DNA of 64,000 nucleotides from Peteryoungia desertarenae (GCF_005860795.2 NZ_CP058350.1:622001-686000), one strand, 5' to 3'. Counted from the stretch's first letter, positions 1-9,669 are shown. The notes: generated by a model from the sequence alone, not told the origin. A program made the numbers and translations.

Positions 1-1
1 C

Positions 2-667
2 TCTCTTGGTTTTACCTCCACCGTCGACTGGTCCTCGCTGCAGTCGAGCCTCGTTCTGGCGACCGAAGGTGTTGATCGCAGCTCCGTCGAAGTGAAGGAC
101 GTAACGGCCACGGTCACCGCTCCGGCAAGCCCCGGTCCGGTCCGCTTGACGGCGCCGCATTTTGAAAGCCATGTCCGTCGGCAGGAGGGCAATCTCGATT
201 TCGCCAGCCTCATCCGGGATGCCCAGATCACCTTGGGCTCGCCGGATGCCGGCAACCTGCTGGAGCTTCCGCCGCTCTCTTCCAGCATAGACGTGACGCT
301 GACGGGCAAAGGCGCCCTGCTCGATCCTCGTGAAGCGCCGAAACAAAGTCTCTATGGAACCACAGGCCAGATCCGCCGCTTCGTGACCGACCTTGGCGAA
401 GGGCGCGTGATGACCATTTCGGGTCCCATTGCCGTGGGCGAGGATGGGCTGGTCTCAGGCCAGTTGAATATCGAGATCGAAGGACTGGAGGGTTGGGCGA
501 CGACCGCCAAGCAACTCTATCCGGAACAGGGCGAGACCATCGATGATGCGATGAAGGTCCTGGCCATCCTCTTTGGCGGCCAGAACAACGGCAATGCACA
601 ACTCACCATCCGCGAAGGCAGAGTTTCGCTCGGCCTGATCCCGCTCGGACGCCTGCCGCCTCTTTGA
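2..667 (+). CDS. DUF2125 domain-containing protein (5' end outside window)
   Basis: The reading frame is open from base 2, so the gene begins before the window; about 221 C-terminal residues are visible and it stops at TGA 665-667. The first possible internal start is a GTG at 92, but the coding sequence clearly continues upstream (SLGFTSTVDW...). The visible part is rich in beta-strand-like segments with alternating polar and hydrophobic residues and no membrane segment. It resembles the C-terminal half of DUF2125 proteins, an uncharacterised alphaproteobacterial envelope-associated family, and function is unknown. It is convergent with the prephenate dehydrogenase gene, 24 bases away. Family assignment is by recollection of pattern. 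Confidence 0.72.
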   Translation, partial: SLGFTSTVDWSSLQSSLVLATEGVDRSSVEVKDVTATVTAPASPGPVRLTAPHFESHVRRQEGNLDFASLIRDAQITLGSPDAGNLLELPPLSSSIDVTLTGKGALLDPREAPKQSLYGTTGQIRRFVTDLGEGRVMTISGPIAVGEDGLVSGQLNIEIEGLEGWATTAKQLYPEQGETIDDAMKVLAILFGGQNNGNAQLTIREGRVSLGLIPLGRLPPL

Positions 668-691
668 TGAACGGGAGCGGCGGAAAAGGGT

Positions 692-1615
692 TCAGGCGTC
701 TGGACGCTGGCGCCCGAAATCGGGCACATCGACATCCTGGCCGGCCTCGATAATCGAGCGGCGGACGGCGCGCGTGCGGGTAAAGAGCTCCATCAGCTTG
801 TCGCCTTCACCCCAGCGGATTGCCCTTTGCAGATAGGCCAGATCCTCGGAGAAACGGGCCAGCATTTCCAGGATCGCGTCCTTGTTGTGCAGGCAGACAT
901 CGCGCCACATGGTCGGATCGGATGCCGCAAGACGGGTAAAGTCGCGGAAGCCCGAAGCCGAATACTTGATGACTTCGGACTCCGTCACCGTCTCCAGATC
1001 ATCCGCCGTGCCGACGATGTTATAGGCAATGATATGCGGCAGATGCGACACGATCGCCAGCACCTTGTCGTGATGCACGGCATCCATTTCGTCGACACGC
1101 GAGCCAAGCGCTTCCCAGAAATTGCGAAGACGCGCCAAGGCCTCCGGGTCCGTGTCGGGAAGTGGTGTGAAGATGCACCAGCGCCCCTTGAACAAACCGG
1201 CAAAACCGGCATCCGGGCCGGATTTTTCGGTACCCGCGAGTGGATGGCCCGGGATGAAGTGGACACCATCGGGCATATGCGGTGCCATCTGCGCAATAAC
1301 CGACGCCTTGGTGGAGCCGACATCGGTCACGATTGCACCCGGCTTCAGGCGGGAGGCGATCTCCTGAGCGACAGCTTCGGATGCACCGACAGGAACCGAG
1401 ACGACGACAAGATCGGCACCCTCGACCGCCTCTGCGGCAGATCCCGTATAAGAGCTACCGAGATCAAGTTCCTCGGCCCGCTTCAGCGTCTCGGCACTGC
1501 GGGTGGATATGACGACATGCTTTGCCAGGCCGAGCTTGCGGATGTCGCGCGCAATCGACGAGCCGATCAGACCGATGCCGATCAGCGCGATCCGGTCAAA
1601 CAGAACTGCAGTCAT
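692..1615 (-). CDS. tyrC: prephenate/arogenate dehydrogenase
   Basis: Oxidative decarboxylation of prephenate (or arogenate) with NAD(P)+ in tyrosine biosynthesis, cytosolic. The 307-residue protein starts with a Rossmann fold whose GxGLIG loop is at residues 13-18. The family motifs GHPLAGTEKSG (123-133) and SHLPH (190-194, the catalytic histidine region) are intact, and the C-terminal helical domain (residues ~180-290) has the expected ASGFRDFTRLA stretch. Length is normal for the monofunctional enzyme with no fused chorismate mutase. The ATG shares one base with the TGA of hisC (TGATG), so the two are translationally coupled and form the hisC-tyrC operon typical of rhizobia. Confidence 0.93.
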   Translation of the reverse strand: MTAVLFDRIALIGIGLIGSSIARDIRKLGLAKHVVISTRSAETLKRAEELDLGSSYTGSAAEAVEGADLVVVSVPVGASEAVAQEIASRLKPGAIVTDVGSTKASVIAQMAPHMPDGVHFIPGHPLAGTEKSGPDAGFAGLFKGRWCIFTPLPDTDPEALARLRNFWEALGSRVDEMDAVHHDKVLAIVSHLPHIIAYNIVGTADDLETVTESEVIKYSASGFRDFTRLAASDPTMWRDVCLHNKDAILEMLARFSEDLAYLQRAIRWGEGDKLMELFTRTRAVRRSIIEAGQDVDVPDFGRQRPDA

Positions 1616-2721
1616 CAGGAACGCCCCATGAAGGTGGTTAGCGCATCGATGACGCCGAGATTGGCCTCTTCCGAGCCGACCGACATGCGAAGGGCATTGT
1701 CGAAACCATAGCTCCTGACGGCACGGAGGACGTAGCCACGCGATGTCAGAAAATCATCGGCATCGGCAGCCCGCTTGCCATCCGTATCCGGGAAATGAAT
1801 GAGGACGAAGTTGGCGACCGAAGGCGTGACCTTCAGTCCGAGCTGGGTGAACGCCTCGCTTAGTCGCTCGATCCAGTGAGTGTTATGATCCACCGCCTGA
1901 CGAATGAAATCCTGGTCACGCATGGCAGCCGCACCGGCACTGATCGCCGGCGCATTGAGATTGAACGGTCCCCGGATACGGTTGAGCGCATCGATGATCT
2001 CGGCTGGCCCATAAGCCCAGCCGATGCGTAGCGCTGCAAGACCATAGGCCTTGGAGAAGGTACGCGTCATTACGACGTTGCGGCTCGTCGAGACCAGTTC
2101 GATACCGGCTTCATAATCGTTGCGCCGCACATATTCGGCATAGGCACCATCGAGAACCAGAATGACATGGGGCGGCAATGCCGCATGCAGACGACGGATT
2201 TCGCTCGCTGGCACATAGGTGCCGGTCGGATTGCCGGGATTGGCGATGAAGACGATCTTCGTCTTGTCGGTGACTGCAGCGAGAATGGCGTCGACATCCA
2301 CCCGGCAGTCGTTTTCCTTGGCAACCACAGGCGTCGCGCCGCAGGCCATGATCTGGATCTTGTACACCAGAAATCCGTGCTCGGTGATGATGCCCTCGTC
2401 ACCCGGACCGAGATAGACATGGCAGAGCAGCCCGAGCAGCTCGTCCGATCCATTGCCGCAGATGATGTTGGCTGCGTTCAACCCATGCACATCGGCTATG
2501 GCTTCGCGTAACAGCTTTGCCTGTCCGTCCGGATAGATTTCCAGATGCCCTGCGCTCTGCTTGAAGGCATCGAGCGCCTTGGGGCTCGGCCCGAGCGGCG
2601 TTTCATTCGAGGACAGCTTGAACACCCGCGCAACACCGGGGGCATGCTCCTTGCCGGGCACATAGGCTGCAATATCGAGAATACCCGGACGCGGCATAGG
2701 CTTTAGCGAGGCGCTGCTCAT
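1615..2721 (-). CDS. hisC: histidinol-phosphate aminotransferase
   Basis: PLP-dependent transamination of imidazole-acetol phosphate in histidine biosynthesis; related enzymes also act on aromatic keto acids, which fits the pairing with tyrC. Fold-type I features are visible: [11 protein letters not shown] near the N-terminus (residues 37-47), NPGNPTGTY (161-169), DGAYAEY (191-197), and the PLP lysine in [10 protein letters not shown] at K224. I chose the ATG at 2721 ([13 protein letters not shown], 368 aa) because an AGGAAG ribosome site lies just upstream and the extra 20 N-terminal residues of the longer frame look non-conserved. The stop overlaps the tyrC start by one base. Confidence 0.93.
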   Translation of the reverse strand: MSSASLKPMPRPGILDIAAYVPGKEHAPGVARVFKLSSNETPLGPSPKALDAFKQSAGHLEIYPDGQAKLLREAIADVHGLNAANIICGNGSDELLGLLCHVYLGPGDEGIITEHGFLVYKIQIMACGATPVVAKENDCRVDVDAILAAVTDKTKIVFIANPGNPTGTYVPASEIRRLHAALPPHVILVLDGAYAEYVRRNDYEAGIELVSTSRNVVMTRTFSKAYGLAALRIGWAYGPAEIIDALNRIRGPFNLNAPAISAGAAAMRDQDFIRQAVDHNTHWIERLSEAFTQLGLKVTPSVANFVLIHFPDTDGKRAADADDFLTSRGYVLRAVRSYGFDNALRMSVGSEEANLGVIDALTTFMGRS

Positions 2722-2856
2722 CAGACTGACTTCCTGTTCTGGAAAAGGACCGCTCAAAGGCCCCGGCGAAGGCTTTCGCAATAATGCGGAACAGCAAGTT
2801 TGTCGAGACTTTCGAGCCTTGCGGGGCTGATACCTATTCCCGCAGGCAAGCGCAGT

Positions 2857-3639
2857 TCAATAATCGCTGACATCCCAATGCAGGCGGCGATGCGGACCGA
2901 CGCCGACGCGGGTTGTCGGAACGCCCTGTGGCGCAAGAACCGGCGCAAAGACGCGGCGCGACGCCCGAGCCGCAACGGGTAGCCCCTGATAAAGGCGCTT
3001 CTGCGCCTCAACGACTATGACACCGGAAAAGGCAGGCCAAAGCATACGGCCCACGCGCTCGAAACCACGCCGCAGCCTGAGAAGAGCGCGCAGCTTCGAA
3101 GGCGGGAAGAAGAGCGCTTCGGCACTGGCGCCTGGCGTAAAATTGGTTTCCCTGAGAAGGGCCGTCAGTTGGCCGCGCGAATAGGGTCGCCCGGAACCGA
3201 AGGGCGTATGCTCCATCCGTGCCCAGACGCCTCGGCGGTTTGGGACGACGATTACAAGTCGCCCGCCCGGCGCGAGCACGCGCCAGATCTCCTTCAGGCT
3301 CTCGCGCGGATTTTCAGCAAATTCCAGCGCGTGCACCATCAGGACCCGGTCAATTGAGGAATCCGGCAACGGCAATTCTTCCTCGAAGACAAGGGCTGTG
3401 GCTGACAATTCGCCGATCGGCCAGTTTACGGCCCCCTGCCCCGCGGGCATGAAGGCCATTGTTCGTTCGGTATCGGGGCGAAACCGATCCAGGAAGGGCG
3501 TGCAGTAGCCAAGGCCGACGAGCCGCTCCTGCGGCAGCTTGGCCCAGATCGACGACAGCGCCATGGCGATCGCCTGCTCCGCGACGCGTCCGAGCATGGA
3601 GTGATAAAACTGACGTAGATCGACAATATCAACGTGCAT
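2857..3639 (-). CDS. class I SAM-dependent methyltransferase
   Basis: The protein of 260 aa carries a Methyltransf_11-like core: VGLGYCTPFLDRF (41-53) takes the place of the SAM-binding glycine loop, and DRVLMVHALEF (97-107) followed by IWRVLAPGGRLVIVVPNRRG (118-137) is the motif II/III block of small-molecule and lipid methyltransferases. Substrate is not identifiable. The start at 3639 (MHVDIVDLRQFYHSML) is preferred over the ORF's upstream start because rhizobial homologues begin near this point and because it leaves an 85-base divergent promoter region with gloB, the head-to-head neighbour. Confidence 0.78.
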   Translation of the reverse strand: MHVDIVDLRQFYHSMLGRVAEQAIAMALSSIWAKLPQERLVGLGYCTPFLDRFRPDTERTMAFMPAGQGAVNWPIGELSATALVFEEELPLPDSSIDRVLMVHALEFAENPRESLKEIWRVLAPGGRLVIVVPNRRGVWARMEHTPFGSGRPYSRGQLTALLRETNFTPGASAEALFFPPSKLRALLRLRRGFERVGRMLWPAFSGVIVVEAQKRLYQGLPVAARASRRVFAPVLAPQGVPTTRVGVGPHRRLHWDVSDY

Positions 3640-3724
3640 ATGCACATTGTTAGCAGACAGAGATTGGACTTCAAAGCCGAACTCGTTACATTCGGGCAAC
3701 CGACAAAGAAGGACCGTTTGACCG

Positions 3725-4498
3725 ATGAAATCCCTCGAACTGGAAGTCTTTCTGTGCCGCAGCGACAATTTCGGCGTGCTGCTTCACAGCCCCGATACCG
3801 GACTCACGGCCTCGATAGATGCGCCGGAGCTGCAACCCATCCTGAATGCCTGCGAGCGCCGCGGCTGGACGCTGAGCCACATCTTCACGACCCATCATCA
3901 TGGCGATCATGTGGAGGCAAACCTTGCTCTCAAAGAGCGGTTCGGTTGCGAAATCATCGGCCCGGTGAATGAAGCGATTGCCATTCCTGGCCTTGATCAG
4001 TCCGTTGGCGATGATGACGAGTTCCGGTTCGGCCCCCATAGGGTCAAGGTGATTGAGACACCCGGCCATACAGCAGGGCATATCTGTTATTATCTGCCGG
4101 ACGACAGTCTGCTCTTTGCAGCCGACACCCTGTTTGCGCTGGGTTGCGGTCGCCTGTTCGAACGTCCCGCCAAGGACATGTGGCATTCGCTGCAGAAGCT
4201 TGCATCTTTGCCGGACGAGACGGTCGTCTATTTCGGCCACGAATACACGCTCTCCAACGCGCGCTTCGCTGTGACAATCGACCCGACCAACACAAGACTT
4301 CTGGCACGCGCCGACGATATCGAACGGCAGCGGGCGAAAGGACAGTTCACCATTCCGACGACGATCGGGCTGGAGAAGGAAACCAATCCCTTCCTGAGAC
4401 CTTCGGATCCGGCCATCCGCAAGCATCTGCAGCTTGAGACTGCATCAAATGAGGATGTCTTTGCCGAAATCCGCAAGCGGAAAGACAATTTCAAATGA
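3725..4498 (+). CDS. gloB: hydroxyacylglutathione hydrolase (glyoxalase II)
   Basis: Hydrolyses S-D-lactoylglutathione to D-lactate and glutathione in methylglyoxal detoxification, in the cytosol. The metallo-beta-lactamase binuclear metal motif TTHHHGDH is at residues 55-62, with further ligands in GHTAGH (114-119), FAADTLF (131-137, D134) and GHEYT (171-175). The C-terminal HAGH domain with the substrate-binding KETNPFLR stretch is present, so it is a full-length 257-residue glyoxalase II. The downstream cupin gene starts inside the stop (ATGA overlap), so the two are co-translated. Confidence 0.95.
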   Translation: MKSLELEVFLCRSDNFGVLLHSPDTGLTASIDAPELQPILNACERRGWTLSHIFTTHHHGDHVEANLALKERFGCEIIGPVNEAIAIPGLDQSVGDDDEFRFGPHRVKVIETPGHTAGHICYYLPDDSLLFAADTLFALGCGRLFERPAKDMWHSLQKLASLPDETVVYFGHEYTLSNARFAVTIDPTNTRLLARADDIERQRAKGQFTIPTTIGLEKETNPFLRPSDPAIRKHLQLETASNEDVFAEIRKRKDNFK

Positions 4499-4917
4499 AC
4501 GCAGCCGAGATTATCAAAACCCTTGGCATGCAGCGTCATCCCGAGGGTGGCTGGTATGTGGAAACCTATCGCGACGAAGAAGGTGGTAGCCGCGGCCACT
4601 CGACGGCGATCTATTATCTTCTCGAAGCCGGAGAGCGATCACACTGGCACAAGGTCAAGGACGCCTCCGAGGTCTGGCACTATTATGCCGGCGCGCCCCT
4701 TGCCCTGCATGCGTCGGCGGATGGTAAGATTGTCACGCGCCACGTGCTGGGCCCCGACCTCGCGAAAGGCGAACGCCCTCAGGTCGTGATCCGGGCTGAC
4801 GAGTGGCAGTCTGCCGAAAGCCTCGGGGATTTCACGCTTGTGGGCTGCACGGTGGCACCGGGCTTTTCCTTTGACGCCTTCGAGATGGCGCCGCCGGACT
4901 GGCAGCCGGGCGGCTGA
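4495..4917 (+). CDS. cupin domain-containing protein, DUF985 family
   Basis: A 140-residue single-domain cupin of the DUF985/YML079-like family. Visible signatures are [12 protein letters not shown] near residues 16-27, the [19 protein letters not shown] segment, and the closing [16 protein letters not shown] region. DUF985 proteins are small beta-barrels and their ligand is unknown. It overlaps gloB by 4 bases (ATGA), suggesting a shared transcript and perhaps a role in carbonyl metabolism; that link is inference. It abuts the convergent lysoplasmalogenase gene with no gap. Confidence 0.85.
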   Translation: MNAAEIIKTLGMQRHPEGGWYVETYRDEEGGSRGHSTAIYYLLEAGERSHWHKVKDASEVWHYYAGAPLALHASADGKIVTRHVLGPDLAKGERPQVVIRADEWQSAESLGDFTLVGCTVAPGFSFDAFEMAPPDWQPGG

Positions 4918-5556
4918 CTACGGGTTGGACAAAGACCAGGCAAGCAGCAGCTGGCCCGGGTAATAGGTTGCCCAGACGAGATTGGAAGCGATCATGTGGA
5001 GAGCCGGGGTGTCGGGCAGTGTAAACTTGCGCAAGACCAGGATGATGTCAGACACGATGAACAGTGCCATGCCGACAAAGACCAAGGGATTGCGCACGGA
5101 CAGGCTGAACAGCGCTACGGCGAAGAAGACCAGCACGTAAAGTGCAAGAGCCGGTGCCGCACTGCCTGCAGGTCGCCAGATGTGAGCGAGGATTGCAAGC
5201 GTGAAGGCGGCAAGGAAAAGACCGGTCGCCGGTCGCCACCATTCCTCGATGAAGAGAGAAAGATCGGACTGCGGGTACAGCAGTGCCGCATAACAGAAAT
5301 GACCGAAAAGGAACGCAACAAGGCCGCGCAGGAAAGCAGGCTTTCCATCATAGGCCAGAAAGGCATCGCCAAGCGCGCCGAAAAGGAGTGCGGCGACGAG
5401 AAGCGGAGACTGGCCAAGAAGCAAGACATAGAGGGCCAGCAAGAGAACCGGCAATGTTTTCCACGCGGCGCGCATGTGGCTCCTGGGCCGCGACAAGACC
5501 AGGAAATAACTCACGCCACCCGTAATCGACAGGGCCAGTATAGTGGTCGCAGACAT
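4918..5556 (-). CDS. lysoplasmalogenase family membrane protein (YhhN/TMEM86)
   Basis: A 212-residue integral membrane protein with about seven to eight hydrophobic helices and very short loops. The pattern GALGDAFLAY (short acidic motif after a hydrophobic helix) and the C-terminal SDIILVLRKF...VWATYYPGQLLLAWS block match the YhhN family, whose animal members cleave lysoplasmalogen vinyl-ether bonds; the bacterial substrate is uncertain. It stands on its own between a convergent cupin gene and a same-strand transporter gene 57 bases upstream, with which it may share a transcript. Confidence 0.82.
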   Translation of the reverse strand: MSATTILALSITGGVSYFLVLSRPRSHMRAAWKTLPVLLLALYVLLLGQSPLLVAALLFGALGDAFLAYDGKPAFLRGLVAFLFGHFCYAALLYPQSDLSLFIEEWWRPATGLFLAAFTLAILAHIWRPAGSAAPALALYVLVFFAVALFSLSVRNPLVFVGMALFIVSDIILVLRKFTLPDTPALHMIASNLVWATYYPGQLLLAWSLSNP

Positions 5557-5613
5557 TCACACCTGCCATCCTTGAACGCGTGCAACAAGCGGCAGAACTC
5601 GGCCCCCTTGGGA

Positions 5614-6489
5614 CTACGTTCTTTGGCTGTGCCGGAAGATCATATCCTTGGCCGCGAGTGCTGCGCCACCCGTGATCAGCAGGCATGCGAGTCCAATTCT
5701 GACACTAAGCTCTCCAAACCCAAAAATGATCAGAAGAATGGTCGAGAGAAGCGGTGCCGCATAGCTGGAGGCGCCCAGGATCTGGATATCGCCGTTCTTT
5801 ACCCCATAGTCCCAGACATAGAAGGCAGCACCAACCGGCAGGAGACCAAGCCCGGCAACGGCCAGCCATTCGAGCGCGGATACAGGCCAGACCGTCTGCT
5901 CGAGAAAAACATGGCAGACCAGCGAAAGCGCGGACGTGGCAAGGCAAAAGCCAGTCACCACATCGGTCGAAACCGCCTCGAACCGTCGGCTGAGCAGGGA
6001 GTAGGCAGCCCAGGTGAAGGCGCAGAGGAAGGCGGCGCCATATCCGAGGGCATAACGCGGATCGAAGGCGACGCCTTCGCGGGCAACAATCAGGAAGGTA
6101 CCGGCAAGGCCGGCGAGAGCGCCGGCCAAGTGATACCACCGCAGCTTTTCGCCGGGCAGCAGTGCCGAGCCTACGACGATCAGCAGCGGCCAGAGATAGG
6201 CGATGAGCCCCGCCTCGACAGCCGGCGCATTTCGAAGTGCCGTGAAATAGAGGAAGTGATAGCCGAACAGTCCGCCGATCCCGACGAACCAGACCTTTGC
6301 AGGCTGACGCAAGTCCTTCAGCCGGGACGGATCGCGGGCAAAGATGAAAAGACCAGGCAGGCTACCGATGGCAAAGGCAATGGCCGAGAGCTGGAAAGGT
6401 GGCATTTGACCCGATGCCGCCGTCATCAGAGCGAGAAAGGACCACATCAGGATGGCGGTAAACCCGATCAGCGTTGCCCGCGTCTTCAT
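5614..6489 (-). CDS. DMT-superfamily transporter, YddG-like (EamA domains)
   Basis: The 291-residue protein has ten predicted membrane helices arranged as two EamA repeats of five. The opening LIGFTAILMWSFLALMTAASG and GYHFLYFTALRNAPAVEAGLIAYLWPLLIV in the middle are close to YddG-type exporters of aromatic amino acids, so efflux of a hydrophobic amino acid is the best guess. The internal repeat FLYFTALRNAP...AYLWPLLIV is the usual EamA signature. A GAGGGAGGGT stretch just before the ATG at 6489 serves as ribosome site. Confidence 0.85.
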   Translation of the reverse strand: MKTRATLIGFTAILMWSFLALMTAASGQMPPFQLSAIAFAIGSLPGLFIFARDPSRLKDLRQPAKVWFVGIGGLFGYHFLYFTALRNAPAVEAGLIAYLWPLLIVVGSALLPGEKLRWYHLAGALAGLAGTFLIVAREGVAFDPRYALGYGAAFLCAFTWAAYSLLSRRFEAVSTDVVTGFCLATSALSLVCHVFLEQTVWPVSALEWLAVAGLGLLPVGAAFYVWDYGVKNGDIQILGASSYAAPLLSTILLIIFGFGELSVRIGLACLLITGGAALAAKDMIFRHSQRT

Positions 6490-6533
6490 TTGACCCTCCC
6501 TCCAGAAATCATTGGCAGGAAGGCCTTCAAACC

Positions 6534-7298
6534 CTACCCATCAAAGCGTGTGGCGGAGATGAAAACGGTCCCGTAGCGCGTGGGGATACGCGCATAGACG
6601 GGAGCGTATAACTGGAGCTGTGCTGTCCTTGCAAATGCGATTTCGATGTCGTCGATCGATTTCAGATATTCGATATCCTTGCGGCCCTGGCGATAGCCCG
6701 AGCGTGGCACATAACGGACACCACAGACGGTCACATCGCCCTTGAAACCGCCGGTGTTCTGGCTGCGCTGATTTTTCGGCGACAGAACGAGATCGATGCG
6801 GCTTTCGCCATCATAGATGGCAATGGTGCGCCGACAGATATCGCCCTGATCGGAAATCAGCAGGGCTCCGATTGGATCAAGGACCCCCTTGAGATCGGCT
6901 TCGGTTACCGGAACCCAGCTTTCGGGACGTGGTTTTGGCGGCGGCGTGACCGTTGTGCTCACGGCAACCCCATCGCGAAAGGCAACCTCATAGGTGCTTT
7001 CCTTGCGACCATTGCGATAGAGGAGTTCGTAGCGTTCAGCAGCCAGTGTTCCATTGACATGGCGACCGCTGACACGCGATTTCGCCGAGATATCTCTGAC
7101 CATGTCGGCAAGACCGACAGCCTGGAACTGTCCGTCGATCTCATAGCGACCATCCTTGATCCGCGTTTCGAACGAAAGCTTGGCAATCGGCAGGACCCCA
7201 AGCGCAACGGAGTAGGATGACTGGGAGCGAATTTCAGTCGCCTGTAGCGGCTGATACTGGGACAGGAAGAGGGCAGCAACCAGTAACCGAAGACGCAC
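6534..7298 (-). CDS. DUF3108 domain-containing exported protein
   Basis: The 254-residue protein starts with a cleavable signal peptide ([20 protein letters not shown]), so it should be periplasmic. The mature region is beta-rich with the DUF3108 layout: [33 protein letters not shown] start, the [16 protein letters not shown] linker, and the DPIGALL motif near the middle. DUF3108 proteins are common in rhizobia next to rpmB and have no known function. It is divergent from rpmB with a 237-base spacer. Confidence 0.82.
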   Translation of the reverse strand: MRLRLLVAALFLSQYQPLQATEIRSQSSYSVALGVLPIAKLSFETRIKDGRYEIDGQFQAVGLADMVRDISAKSRVSGRHVNGTLAAERYELLYRNGRKESTYEVAFRDGVAVSTTVTPPPKPRPESWVPVTEADLKGVLDPIGALLISDQGDICRRTIAIYDGESRIDLVLSPKNQRSQNTGGFKGDVTVCGVRYVPRSGYRQGRKDIEYLKSIDDIEIAFARTAQLQLYAPVYARIPTRYGTVFISATRFDG

Positions 7299-7418
7299 GA
7301 TGAGAACCCCATGGAAGCAAGGCGGCCAGTTTGGACAACCAGCTGTATCCTTGCTGTCGACTATGGCAACAAAATAGCGCGGATGGCAGAGGCCGGTCTA
7401 CAAAATCCAAGGATTGGC

Positions 7419-7447
7419 TTGACGTGCGGGCCGAGCCTGACTATAGA
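7419..7447 (+). promoter_or_regulatory. sigma-70 promoter of rpmB
   Basis: TTGACG at 7419-7424 and TATAGA at 7442-7447 are separated by exactly 17 bases. This is close to the alphaproteobacterial housekeeping consensus. It lies about 90 bases upstream of the rpmB ATG, leaving a leader of roughly 80 bases. Confidence 0.7.
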
Positions 7448-7535
7448 ACCGCAACTTTCCAATCAAGCGCTGTTGGATTGCCTGACCGGCATTTGCCCGG
7501 AAGCAATGCGATGGCCTAAGAAAAATAGGTGTACC

Positions 7536-7826
7536 ATGTCCCGCAGTTGCGAATTGACCGGCAAGGGCGTCCAGACGGGCAACAATGTGAGCCACGCCAA
7601 CAACAAGACCAAGCGCAAGTTCCTGCCGAACCTGTGCGACGTTACGCTGATCTCGGACGTTCTCGGCCAGCGCTACCGTCTGCGCGTTTCCGCTGCTGCC
7701 CTGCGCACGGTTGAACATCGCGGTGGTCTTGACGCGTTCCTGCTGAAGTCCAGCGAAACCGAACTGAGCATGCGCGCCCGCCTGCTGCGCCGCCAGATCG
7801 TCAAGAAGACCGCCGAAGCCGCTTAA
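7536..7826 (+). CDS. rpmB: 50S ribosomal protein L28
   Basis: The 96-residue basic protein begins [27 protein letters not shown], the L28 signature in which the gene product binds 23S rRNA in the large subunit. The alphaproteobacterial form lacks the zinc-binding cysteines and has the extended basic C-terminus ([13 protein letters not shown]). The start at 7536 is fixed by homology; the in-frame extension upstream to 7311 runs through the promoter and is not coding. A rho-independent terminator follows at 7851. Confidence 0.98.
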   Translation: MSRSCELTGKGVQTGNNVSHANNKTKRKFLPNLCDVTLISDVLGQRYRLRVSAAALRTVEHRGGLDAFLLKSSETELSMRARLLRRQIVKKTAEAA

Positions 7827-7850
7827 TCAGCGCCTTTGAGCCCTTCTATC

Positions 7851-7888
7851 AAGGCTTGGCCGGACCTCCGGACAAGCCTTTTCGTTTG
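7851..7888 (+). terminator. rho-independent terminator of rpmB
   Basis: AAGGCTTG (7851-7858) pairs perfectly with CAAGCCTT (7873-7880) around a GC-rich loop, followed by TTCGTTT. Confidence 0.7.
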
Positions 7889-7948
7889 AGTTGAGATTGG
7901 CCAGCCGAAAGAAACCTCAAGTCTGGCCGATCTGTTCCGTTCCTCCAA

Positions 7949-7977
7949 CTGGTGGCATCACCCAGGATAAAAAAATG
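7949..7977 (+). promoter_or_regulatory. candidate preQ1-I riboswitch overlapping the yhhQ ribosome site
   Basis: CTGG (7949-7952) can pair with CCAG (7962-7965), enclosing a short loop TGGCATCAC, and is followed directly by GATAAAAAAATG. A small stem, a loop containing the GC/CA core and an A-rich tail that folds back on the stem is the layout of preQ1-I aptamers. The SD-like AGGA overlaps the 3' stem strand, so ligand binding could hide the ribosome site. The next gene is a queuosine-precursor transporter, which is the expected target. The stem is only 4 bp, so this is a candidate. Confidence 0.5.
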
Positions 7978-8610
7978 CTCATGAAGACTCATTTCATCGC
8001 CTATAGCCTGTTGATGACAACGATTGTCGTTGCATCCAACTTCCTCGTCCAGTTTCCGCTGAGCGGCACGCTGGCCGGTATCAGCCTTGGCGACCTCCTC
8101 ACCTATGGTGCTTTCACCTACCCGATCGCCTTCCTGATCACCGATCTGACCAACCGTCAGTTCGGACCCTCGGCTGCGCGCAAGGTGGTACTGGTCGGCT
8201 TCGTGGTTGGCGTGATCCTGTCCGTGATTCTTGCAAGTCCGCGCATCGCTATCGCGTCCGGTACGGCTTTCCTCGTGGGTCAGCTGCTCGACATCGCGAT
8301 CTTCAATCGGCTGCGCGCTGCCAGCTGGTGGAAGGCTCCCCTGCTCGGATCGCTGCTCGGCTCTATCCTTGATACGGCAATCTTCTTCGCGCTGGCTTTT
8401 GCTCCGGCTTTCTTCCTGTTGGGTCCGAACGACGATTTCGCGATCGCCTGGGCGCCGCTCCTCGGGATCTTCGCAACAGAAGCACCGCGCTGGATTTCCT
8501 GGGCGCTCGGCGACCTGACGGTGAAGATGCTGGTCGGATTTGCGATGCTCTTGCCCTATGGCGCACTGCTGAGCATCATCAAGCCCATGCCGCAGAGCAG
8601 AGCCTTGTAG
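7975..8610 (+). CDS. yhhQ: queuosine precursor transporter, VUT/YhhQ family
   Basis: The 211-residue membrane protein has about six hydrophobic helices. TDLTNRQFGPSAARKVV (after helix 3) is the YhhQ family signature; E. coli YhhQ imports the queuosine precursors preQ0 and preQ1 used in tRNA wobble modification. The ATG at 7975, or the ATG at 7981, is preferred because the longer frame from 7891 passes through the candidate riboswitch. A terminator at 8626 follows. The alphaproteobacterial copy may supply preQ1 salvage in a strain that also makes it. Confidence 0.88.
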   Translation: MLMKTHFIAYSLLMTTIVVASNFLVQFPLSGTLAGISLGDLLTYGAFTYPIAFLITDLTNRQFGPSAARKVVLVGFVVGVILSVILASPRIAIASGTAFLVGQLLDIAIFNRLRAASWWKAPLLGSLLGSILDTAIFFALAFAPAFFLLGPNDDFAIAWAPLLGIFATEAPRWISWALGDLTVKMLVGFAMLLPYGALLSIIKPMPQSRAL

Positions 8611-8625
8611 TCCTTAGGTCATTCT

Positions 8626-8652
8626 TCCCGGAGGCCTGCCGCGTCTCCGGGA
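8626..8652. terminator. bidirectional terminator between convergent genes
   Basis: TCCCGGAG (8626-8633) and CTCCGGGA (8645-8652) form a perfect 8-bp stem lying exactly between the end of yhhQ and the stop of the phytase-like gene. The T-tract is weak on the + strand. Confidence 0.6.
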
Positions 8653-9669
8653 TCATCTTTCCAGTCGAAATTCCAGCATGAGCGTACGCTGCAAAAGCGA
8701 ATGGTTATCATCCGAGACCAGGGTCAGACGCACGGAACCGTCATCCGCCGACCGTGCATCAATCCCCTCCATATTGTCGATCTGCGACGCGTGATCCGCC
8801 TCCAGGATCACTTCGCCATCGACAATGGCACCCGGACGGATGGCATCCGCTGCAATGCGCCGAAGCCGCATGGCAACGCCGGTGGAGATGGCAAAACGAC
8901 GCTCGAGCAGAACAAGGTCACCGTTTGGCAGAAATACGCCATCGGTTATGTCGAAACCATCGCGTGGACGCACACGGAATTCGCCTTGTAGCGATCCGTC
9001 CAGGATCCCCGCGATATTGTTGCCGTTCTGGTCGACGCTTTTTTCAGAGATCGCAACGAGGGCCGGCCCAAGCACACTTTCTGACGGCGCAACCACAAGC
9101 GTTTCCAGCCCGCCATTGTTTCTGAGTGCGCCCGTGTCGAAGGGAAGCGCCAGCGGCGCGGATGGGCGAGCCTCGTGCAGCGCTGAAACGGGTGCATATT
9201 GCACAACCCTGTGCCGCTGCTCGAAACCGACATAGACCTCACCATCCCTCAGGGCAAGACTTTCGGCATCAACCAGCATCTTGCGGCTCTCGCGACCGGA
9301 CTCATCGAGCATTGCGGCAAGACTGACGCCATCCAAGCCGATGAGCCGGCCATCAGGGTCACGACGAGCAGTGCCCTCAATCCAGTAGCCGGTATCGAAG
9401 ATGCCGAGAAAGCGATCGTCGGCAAGAAAGCGAAAGGAGGAGAAGGCACCGAACAACGGTTCGTCGGAAGAAAGTTCAAGCCCGCCCACAAAGGTTAGGC
9501 CCGGCGCAAGCGTGGCACTACCGCCAAAGGCGCTGATCACCTCAGCCTCGACGACAATCGGCAGGGCTTCTCCAGCCACCAGTTCCGACTTCTGGCAGGC
9601 GGTGAGAGCAACAAGCGAAACCATACCAAGCGCCATCAGGCCCCGGTCTCTCAAGGCCCTCTTAGGCAC
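8653..9669 (-). CDS. esterase-like activity of phytase family protein (phytase-like lipoprotein)
   Basis: The protein of about 338 aa has an N-terminal lipoprotein signal, [16 protein letters not shown], with LTAC as lipobox, so it should be a membrane-anchored periplasmic protein. The rest looks like a beta-propeller of the PF13449 phytase-like type: [31 protein letters not shown] near the start, a [17 protein letters not shown] blade, and the closing [27 protein letters not shown] block. Enzymatic activity is not established for the family. I chose the GTG at 9669, which overlaps the end of cobT (GTGCCTAA). Confidence 0.8.
   Translation of the reverse strand: MPKRALRDRGLMALGMVSLVALTACQKSELVAGEALPIVVEAEVISAFGGSATLAPGLTFVGGLELSSDEPLFGAFSSFRFLADDRFLGIFDTGYWIEGTARRDPDGRLIGLDGVSLAAMLDESGRESRKMLVDAESLALRDGEVYVGFEQRHRVVQYAPVSALHEARPSAPLALPFDTGALRNNGGLETLVVAPSESVLGPALVAISEKSVDQNGNNIAGILDGSLQGEFRVRPRDGFDITDGVFLPNGDLVLLERRFAISTGVAMRLRRIAADAIRPGAIVDGEVILEADHASQIDNMEGIDARSADDGSVRLTLVSDDNHSLLQRTLMLEFRLER

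Noticed and set aside
4996..6576. 526-residue open frame on the + strand
   Set aside because: It is antisense across the lysoplasmalogenase and DMT transporter genes, is full of charged low-complexity runs, and shows no family; a high-GC shadow frame.
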